Part shown: in pieces, positions 28,843 through 34,899 of the stretch
Layout: each line of letters opens with the position of its first letter
How positions within the stretch are numbered: position 1 is the stretch's first letter
Origin: an uncultured Bacteroidales bacterium
GTDB taxonomy: Bacteria; Bacteroidota; Bacteroidia; Bacteroidales; Muribaculaceae
Length of the DNA stretch: 34,899 nucleotides
Reading direction: 5' to 3'
NCBI GenBank assembly: GCA_947646295.1
Contig: CANSGE010000003.1
Location: 1-34,899, forward strand
Translations under genes and position numbers: made by a program
Notes under the pieces: model-generated
Seen by the model: the letters and a program-made list of their open reading frames with translations, nothing else
Databases searched by the model: none
What the model was told of the DNA's origin: nothing

Positions 28843-31800
28843 ATGTTTTCAAGATTTTTTGTCGAAAGACCCATTTTCGCTATTGTGATAGCGATAGCGA
28901 TGGTGCTTGCGGGCGCTTTGACATTCAGCAGCCTGCCTATAGCACAATATCCTGATATCACGCCCCCGACCGTGATGGTGATGGCCACATATCCCGGCGC
29001 CGACGCACAGACGGTGGCCGAGACCGTAGGTGTGCCCATCGAGGAGCAGGTCAACGGTGTCGAGAACATGATGTACATGAGCTCATCATCCGGTTCCGAC
29101 GGCTCGTATTCGCTCACCATCACCTTTGAGGAAGGTACTGATATCGATGACGCTACCGTCAAGGTGCAAAACCGTATCTCGCAGGCCGAGCCGACACTCC
29201 CTACCTCAGTGAAGCAGCAAGGCGTCACCGTGGCCTCCCGCTCGTCCAACCAGATACTCATGATCGCGCTGCAAAGCGACGATCCCGAGCGATACGACGC
29301 GCTTTATCTCACCAATTACGCCAATCTCAATATCACCGATGAGCTTTCCCGACTCGACGGTGTGGGCAATGTCGAGGCCTTCGGCGGGGGCGACTACAGC
29401 ATGCGCGTGTGGCTCAACCCCGACAAGATGCGCGCACGCAACATCACAATCTCCGACGTCACCGCCGCGATTTCGTCACAGAATATCGCTGTTTCCGCCG
29501 GTTCGGTAGGTGCACAGCCATCGCCCGGCAACGAACAGTTCACATTCACCCTCACTTCGCAGGGACGCCTGTCCACTCCCGATGAGTTTGCCAATATCAT
29601 CATACGCACCGATACCGAGGGCAAAGCACTCCTGCGCCTGTCGGATATCGCTACCATCGACCTCGGCTCGGCCTCATACAATCAGGTCGCCCGCGTGGAC
29701 GATCAGCCCGCGGCCATGATCGGTATCAGCCAGCTGCCGGGTGCCAACGCTCTTGATGTAGCCAAGCGCTGCGAGGCCAAGCTTGCCGAACTGAAGCCGT
29801 ATTTCCCGCCGGGTGTCGACTACAAGATAATGCTCAACACGACAGATTTTGTCAACGCATCCATACACGAGCTGCTCATCACCTTCCTCGAGACAACCCT
29901 GATTGTGATGATCGTCATACTGCTTTTCCTCCAGAACTGGCGTGCCGTGATCATCCCGATGCTCACCATCCCCGTATCGCTCATCGCCACACTGGCCGTG
30001 ATGAAGTGGATGGGCTTCTCGCTCAACACCCTTACACTTTTCGGTCTTGTACTCGCCATTGCCATCGTGGTCGACGATGCCATTGTGGTGGTCGAAGACT
30101 GTTCGCGATTGCTCGACCAAGGCAAGCTTAATGCGCGTCAGGCCGCTGAGAAGGCAATGATGGAATTGCAGGGCCCTGTAGTGGGCGAAGTGCTCGTGTT
30201 GCTCTCGGTATTCATCCCTACGGCTCTTGTGAGCGGCATTACCGGGCAGCTTTACAAACAATTTGCCCTCACCATCGCTGTGTCCACTGCATTCTCAGGC
30301 TTCAATGCCTTGACGTTCACCCCCGCGATGTGTGCGCTTTTCCTGCGTCCGTCGCGTCCCACAAAGTTTTTCCTCTACAAATGGTGGACGAAAGGTTTCG
30401 GCAAGGTACTCAACCTGTATATGAAGATCGTAGGCCAATTCCTGCGCCGCCCGGCTGTGGCCATATTGCTCTATTTCGTCATCACGGGATTGGCATTCTG
30501 GGGCTTCCTCAAGTGGCCGACAACTTACGTGCCCTCCGAGGACATGGGCTACTTTATCTCCTCCGTCCAGCTGCCCACCGGGGCATCGCTTGACCGCACC
30601 GACAAGATCATGTCGCAATACTCGCAGGAATTGCTCAAATTGCCCGAAGTGGCCAACGTCATGGCCGTCAGCGGAGCCTCCTTCATGGGGGGCGGCTCGA
30701 GCACCAACCTTGGTTCGGCGTTCGTGATCCTGAAGCCGTGGAGCGACCGCCGCTCCAAGAGCGAACATATTGAGGCAGTGGTCGCCAAGGCCAATGCCAT
30801 CGGAGCCTCAATGCAGGAGCCTGTGATATTCTCGCTCAATCCTCCCTCGATACCCGGTCTGGGTATGACCTCAGGCTTGCAGATGCAGCTGCTTGATATC
30901 ACAGACCTGGGCTCTTCGGAGATGAAGAAAGCCCTCGACGATGTGATCGAGGCAGCCCGCAAAGACCCGCGTATCGCATCGGTGACCACACTTTACGAAG
31001 GTGATGTGCCGCAATATACTGTCAATATCGATCGCGACCGCGCGAAACTCTATGGCCTGACGATGAGCGATGTGTATGCCACACTCTCGGCTTTCATGGG
31101 CGGCTCGTACGTCAATGATTTCGTGGAGTTCGGCCGCGTATATCAGGTAAATATCGCAGCTGCCGGCGTCGACCGCAGCCGCATCGACGACATTCTCAAG
31201 CTCAGCGTGCGCAACGCCACGGGCGAGATGGTGCCTTTTGCATCATTTGCTTCCGTCGAGCCCTCGATGGGACAGGCCACCGTGAGCCGCTACAATATGT
31301 ACAATACCGCATCGCTCACTGCCACCCCGGCTGCTGATGTCAGCTCGGCCGAGGGTATCAAGGCCATGGAGGAAATCGTGCAGAATACCCTCGGGGCCAA
31401 CTATGGCTATGCATGGACGGGCGAGGCTTATCAGGAGACCGAGTCGGGCACTACAATCTCTTTTGTGCTGATTCTGGCAATCGTGGTGACCATCCTTGTG
31501 CTCGCCGCGCAATACGAGAGCCTCACCGATCCTATCGCAGTGGTCATAGCGATGCCTACGGCTATCCTCGGCACTATCGTAGGATGTATATTCATGGGGC
31601 AGAATATCAGTATCTATACCCAGATCGGTATCATACTGTTGCTCGGCTTGTCGGCCAAGAATGCCATCCTGATAGTAGAATATGCGATGGACTACCGCAA
31701 AGCCGGCGAAGAAATCCGCCAGGCCGCGCTCGATGCCGGCCGTGTGCGATTTCGTCCGATCATGATGACGGCCCTTGCATTCGTATTCGGTGTTATGCCT

Positions 31801-32004
31801 ATGCTCTTTGCTTCGGGAGCCGGAGCGGCGAGCCGTCTGTCACTTGGCACGGCAGTGGTGTTCGGCATGGCCATCAATGCTGTGGTGGGTACGCTCTTTG
31901 TACCTAACTTCTGGGAATTGCTCCAGCGCTTCGGTGAAAAGTATCTCAATAAATTCTTCCACTCGGCCAAGGGTCTTTCCGGTGACGACACCGGCGGAGT
32001 ATGA
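28843..32004 (+). CDS. RND (HAE1 family, AcrB-like) efflux permease
   Basis: 1053 aa; MFSRFFVERPIFAIVIAIAMVLAGALTFSSLPIAQYPDITPPTVMVMATYPGADAQTV, TM4 AIAIVVDDAIVVVEDCSRLL. Confidence 0.97.
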   Translation: MFSRFFVERPIFAIVIAIAMVLAGALTFSSLPIAQYPDITPPTVMVMATYPGADAQTVAETVGVPIEEQVNGVENMMYMSSSSGSDGSYSLTITFEEGTDIDDATVKVQNRISQAEPTLPTSVKQQGVTVASRSSNQILMIALQSDDPERYDALYLTNYANLNITDELSRLDGVGNVEAFGGGDYSMRVWLNPDKMRARNITISDVTAAISSQNIAVSAGSVGAQPSPGNEQFTFTLTSQGRLSTPDEFANIIIRTDTEGKALLRLSDIATIDLGSASYNQVARVDDQPAAMIGISQLPGANALDVAKRCEAKLAELKPYFPPGVDYKIMLNTTDFVNASIHELLITFLETTLIVMIVILLFLQNWRAVIIPMLTIPVSLIATLAVMKWMGFSLNTLTLFGLVLAIAIVVDDAIVVVEDCSRLLDQGKLNARQAAEKAMMELQGPVVGEVLVLLSVFIPTALVSGITGQLYKQFALTIAVSTAFSGFNALTFTPAMCALFLRPSRPTKFFLYKWWTKGFGKVLNLYMKIVGQFLRRPAVAILLYFVITGLAFWGFLKWPTTYVPSEDMGYFISSVQLPTGASLDRTDKIMSQYSQELLKLPEVANVMAVSGASFMGGGSSTNLGSAFVILKPWSDRRSKSEHIEAVVAKANAIGASMQEPVIFSLNPPSIPGLGMTSGLQMQLLDITDLGSSEMKKALDDVIEAARKDPRIASVTTLYEGDVPQYTVNIDRDRAKLYGLTMSDVYATLSAFMGGSYVNDFVEFGRVYQVNIAAAGVDRSRIDDILKLSVRNATGEMVPFASFASVEPSMGQATVSRYNMYNTASLTATPAADVSSAEGIKAMEEIVQNTLGANYGYAWTGEAYQETESGTTISFVLILAIVVTILVLAAQYESLTDPIAVVIAMPTAILGTIVGCIFMGQNISIYTQIGIILLLGLSAKNAILIVEYAMDYRKAGEEIRQAALDAGRVRFRPIMMTALAFVFGVMPMLFASGAGAASRLSLGTAVVFGMAINAVVGTLFVPNFWELLQRFGEKYLNKFFHSAKGLSGDDTGGV

Positions 32005-32027
32005 CGAAAAAAACGTATATTTGCCGG

Positions 32028-33041
32028 ATGAAACGTTTCTATACATTAATTATATATATGCTGATGCTTGCGGGCGTTGCTCACCTGCAGGCATCAGCAT
32101 GGATGCCCGATTCGCTCGGCGAAGGCTTCGAGATGCGCTATGTGGAGCAGCCGGCCGACTATGCCGGAGCCGAGCGGTGCACCATCGTCCGCCGGCTCGC
32201 CGGGGCGGGCCGCGGTGTCGGAGTGCTCTATGTGCACGGCTTCAACGACTATTTCTTTCAGCGGGAGATGGCCCTTGAATTTGTGAGCCGCGGCTATGAC
32301 TTCTATGCTGTGGACCTGCGGCGCTACGGGCGGTCGCTCATGCCGGGCCAGACGCCCTTCGATGTGCGCGATATGCGCGAATATTTCGCCGATATCGACT
32401 CGGCCATGATGCAGATGCGCGCCGATGGCATGCGTGATGTGGTGCTGATGGGCCACTCGACCGGCGGTCTCACCACGGCTTATTACATGGATGTGCATCC
32501 GTCGCCTGATGTGCGTGTGCTGGTGCTCAACAGTCCTTTTCTTGACTGGAATCAGTCAGCTTTTCAGGAAAAGATACTTGTGCCGATAGTGGATGTGTTT
32601 CACAAGGCATTTCCCAATCTGAAAATCAATCAGGGCGATGATACCACCTATTCGCACAGTCTGCTTAAGGCTTTCGGGGGCGAATGGGAGTACAACGTGG
32701 AGTGGAAGCGCCCCGTGTCGCCGCCTGTGACTACTTCCTGGATAGCGGCCATCGACGCCGCGCAGGCCGTCTTGCAGGCCGATCCGCACATCATGGTGCC
32801 GATTTTGCTCATGCATTCCGACCATACTTTTGCAAAGGGCGACGCCCCCTCGCTGGCAGCGCGGAGCGATGTGGTGCTTGATGTGGCGGATATAAGCCGC
32901 ATCGGGCGGCGTCTCGGTCCGGATGTTACGGAAATCACCGTGCATGGCGGCCTCCACGACCTTGCGCTCTCAGCTCCGGAAATACGTCAAGCCCTCTACG
33001 ACTACCTCTTTGCCTACCTCAGCCGATATTTTCCTGAGTAG
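32028..33041 (+). CDS. secreted alpha/beta hydrolase (serine hydrolase)
   Basis: Nucleophile elbow VLMGHSTGGLTT; signal peptide MKRFYTLIIYMLMLAGVAHLQASA from ATG 32028 (ORF track start 32001 overlaps the AcrB stop as ATGA). Confidence 0.85.
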   Translation: MKRFYTLIIYMLMLAGVAHLQASAWMPDSLGEGFEMRYVEQPADYAGAERCTIVRRLAGAGRGVGVLYVHGFNDYFFQREMALEFVSRGYDFYAVDLRRYGRSLMPGQTPFDVRDMREYFADIDSAMMQMRADGMRDVVLMGHSTGGLTTAYYMDVHPSPDVRVLVLNSPFLDWNQSAFQEKILVPIVDVFHKAFPNLKINQGDDTTYSHSLLKAFGGEWEYNVEWKRPVSPPVTTSWIAAIDAAQAVLQADPHIMVPILLMHSDHTFAKGDAPSLAARSDVVLDVADISRIGRRLGPDVTEITVHGGLHDLALSAPEIRQALYDYLFAYLSRYFPE

Positions 33042-34278
33042 CGGGCAGGTAGCGGAGCACCACGTAGGGCGACCCGGCCATTTTTGCGGCCACGCGGGCG
33101 ATATCGTCCACTGATATCTTGCGCTGCAGGGCGATGGTATCATTGATGTCCTCGCCGTGCATCTCGGCCAGAGCGAGATTCTGGGCCTTGGAGAGTGCGT
33201 CGAGGTTTGACAGCTCAAATGTCGACTCAAATCTGTTGAGCGTGCGTTGCAATTCGTGTTGGCTCACTTCGCCGGGGCGTGTGAGCGCACGCAGCTCGTT
33301 GAGCAGGACTTCCTCGACATGCCCGTCGGTGGCTGAGGCCACGTCGGCCGGCCGCGCGGTCATCATCATGAATCCTTCATGTTCCGAGCCTACGATTGAT
33401 GCGTCGGCTTCCACGATGGAGCCGTCTCCGCCGGCCACCACATGTCGGTAAAGGCGTGTCGAACGTCCGGCCGAAAGTATATCCGTGATGCAGTCGGCAG
33501 TGCGGTAGTCAGCCGTGCCGTAGCCATCCATCGGAAATGCGATCACCACCATGGGGTAGGGGACTGCCCCGTGCATCTCCACGATTTTGTTCTCAGTGGG
33601 GAAGCCCGGCCCGGGCAAGTGCCGCGGGGCTATTCCTCGGGCCGGAATATCGCTGAACCATTTCTCCACCAACTCGCGGCCACGCTCGTATGTGAGGTTC
33701 CCTGAAATGGCGAGCACAGCGTTGTCAGGAGCATAGTGCGAGTAAAACCAGCGGCGGATATCGTCGTTGGTCACAGCTTCGATGTGAGCCGGCTCAAGCC
33801 CGATCACGGGCCATGAATACGGGTGACGCGGTGAGTAGAGAGCCGAGCGCAGCCCGTGCATCAGGTCGCCGTAGGGGCGGTTGAGGCAGGTCTGCTTGAA
33901 TTCCTCCACCACAACCCGGCGCTGCACCTCGAGGGCTTTGTCGCTGAAGGCCAGGCCGAGCATGCGGTCGCTTTCGAGGTGAAAGGCCGTCTCGACATTC
34001 TGAGCGGGCACGATATCAAAGAAATTTGTGAAATCCGACGACGTCCATGCGTTGTTGCTGCCGCCGGCGTTTTCGAGTTCGCCGTCGAAATCGTCGACAT
34101 TCACCGAACCGCCGAACATCAGATGCTCAAAAAGATGTGCGATGCCGGTCATGTGGCGGTCTTCGTCGCGAGCGCCGGTATTGTAAAGCACATCGACGGC
34201 CACCATGACCGTCGATGCGTCGTAATTATGTATCACACGCAGACCATTCGGGAGCGTGTAGCGGATATATTCTATCAT
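33019..34278 (-). CDS. M16 family (pitrilysin-type) zinc peptidase
   Basis: 419 aa; inverted zinc motif GIAHLFEHLMFGG (HxxEH); RPYGDLMHGLRSALYSPRHPYSWPVIG. Confidence 0.93.
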   Translation of the reverse strand: MIEYIRYTLPNGLRVIHNYDASTVMVAVDVLYNTGARDEDRHMTGIAHLFEHLMFGGSVNVDDFDGELENAGGSNNAWTSSDFTNFFDIVPAQNVETAFHLESDRMLGLAFSDKALEVQRRVVVEEFKQTCLNRPYGDLMHGLRSALYSPRHPYSWPVIGLEPAHIEAVTNDDIRRWFYSHYAPDNAVLAISGNLTYERGRELVEKWFSDIPARGIAPRHLPGPGFPTENKIVEMHGAVPYPMVVIAFPMDGYGTADYRTADCITDILSAGRSTRLYRHVVAGGDGSIVEADASIVGSEHEGFMMMTARPADVASATDGHVEEVLLNELRALTRPGEVSQHELQRTLNRFESTFELSNLDALSKAQNLALAEMHGEDINDTIALQRKISVDDIARVAAKMAGSPYVVLRYLPATQENIG

Positions 34279-34899
34279 TGAACGATTTCCATCGAGATAA
34301 TTTTGACATCTTCGCGTGGGCGGTCGGCCTGGTCGGTCTCCACTTTTTCGATTTTGTCTATCACGTCCATGCCGGCGATCACTTCACCGAATACGGTGTA
34401 CTGGCCGTCGAGGTGGGGTGCGCCGCCCACAGTGGTGTAGGCTTCCTCCATCTCGGGGGTAAGCGATAGCGGATGAGCTGCCACGATAGCTTCAGTCTCC
34501 TTGATGAGCGAATCCTGCAAAGCCTGGAGACCTGCGCGGTCGCCGGCGGCCTGCATCGAGCGTATCTGCTCCATGTGCTGTGCGGCCAGGCCGTTGAATG
34601 TCGACTGCAGCTGCTGGTTTTTCAGCTGATTTTTGAGCATGTCGAGTTGCGCGGGGGCTACTTTATTGCCGGTCACTACATAGAATTGCGAGCCGGATGA
34701 GCGGCGTTCGGGATTGACCTGATCGCCCTGACGTGCGGCAGCGAGGGCACCGCGCTTGTGGAAGTGGCGGGGAAAATCTATTTCGGCCTCGATGGTGTAT
34801 CCGGGGCCGCCTGCGCCGAGACGCTGGCCGGGAGCGGCGGTGCGTGAGTCGGGGTCGCCTGCCTGGATCATGAACTGGTCGATGACGCGGTGGAAGAGA
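34275..34899 (-). CDS. peptidyl-prolyl cis-trans isomerase (cyclophilin), N-terminus beyond window
   Basis: Frame open to the window edge (..LFHRVIDQFMIQAGDPDS), SGSQFYVVTGNK, LDGQYTVFGEVIAGMDVIDKI; stop overlaps the M16 start by 4 nt (ATGA). Confidence 0.93.
   Translation of the reverse strand, partial: LFHRVIDQFMIQAGDPDSRTAAPGQRLGAGGPGYTIEAEIDFPRHFHKRGALAAARQGDQVNPERRSSGSQFYVVTGNKVAPAQLDMLKNQLKNQQLQSTFNGLAAQHMEQIRSMQAAGDRAGLQALQDSLIKETEAIVAAHPLSLTPEMEEAYTTVGGAPHLDGQYTVFGEVIAGMDVIDKIEKVETDQADRPREDVKIISMEIVQ

Noticed and set aside
1-34899. CRISPR arrays, tRNA/rRNA genes, transposases, integrases
   Set aside because: No regularly spaced repeats, no recognisable tRNA/rRNA sequence and no mobility-gene motifs were seen by eye; a tRNAscan/Infernal run would be definitive.

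Overview
The window looks like a chromosomal segment of a Bacteroidales (Bacteroidota) genome. It is densely coding, and repeated TAnnTTTG -7 promoter elements sit upstream of genes. Order of genes: SulP anion transporter (-), small helical protein (-), secreted TPR protein / SNF2-family ATPase / unknown 634-aa protein (+, operon-like), mannose-6-phosphate isomerase (-), alpha-glucan phosphorylase (-), GT3-like glycogen synthase (-), PurF-like amidophosphoribosyltransferase homolog (-), two-TM protein (+), class A PBP (+), secreted multi-module repeat protein (+), aspartate-semialdehyde dehydrogenase (+), CPA2 antiporter (+), polyprenyl synthetase (-), YitT/YczE-like membrane protein (+), tripartite RND efflux operon plus secreted alpha/beta hydrolase (+), M16 peptidase (-), and a cyclophilin truncated by the window edge (-). 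No tRNA, rRNA, CRISPR array or mobile element was recognised. The observations most worth checking are: (1) the glycogen synthase C-terminus is interrupted by two in-frame stops six codons apart while the downstream frame stays coding; (2) the secreted six-module protein carries a 2-nt insertion and an in-frame stop; (3) a PurF homolog lacks the N-terminal catalytic Cys; (4) the RND operon start codon abuts a long-range inverted repeat; (5) an 18-bp perfect palindrome sits at the glycogen synthase -33 region; (6) an uncharacterised protein is translationally coupled to a SNF2 ATPase. I did not find convincing evidence for a wholly new defence or mobile system.
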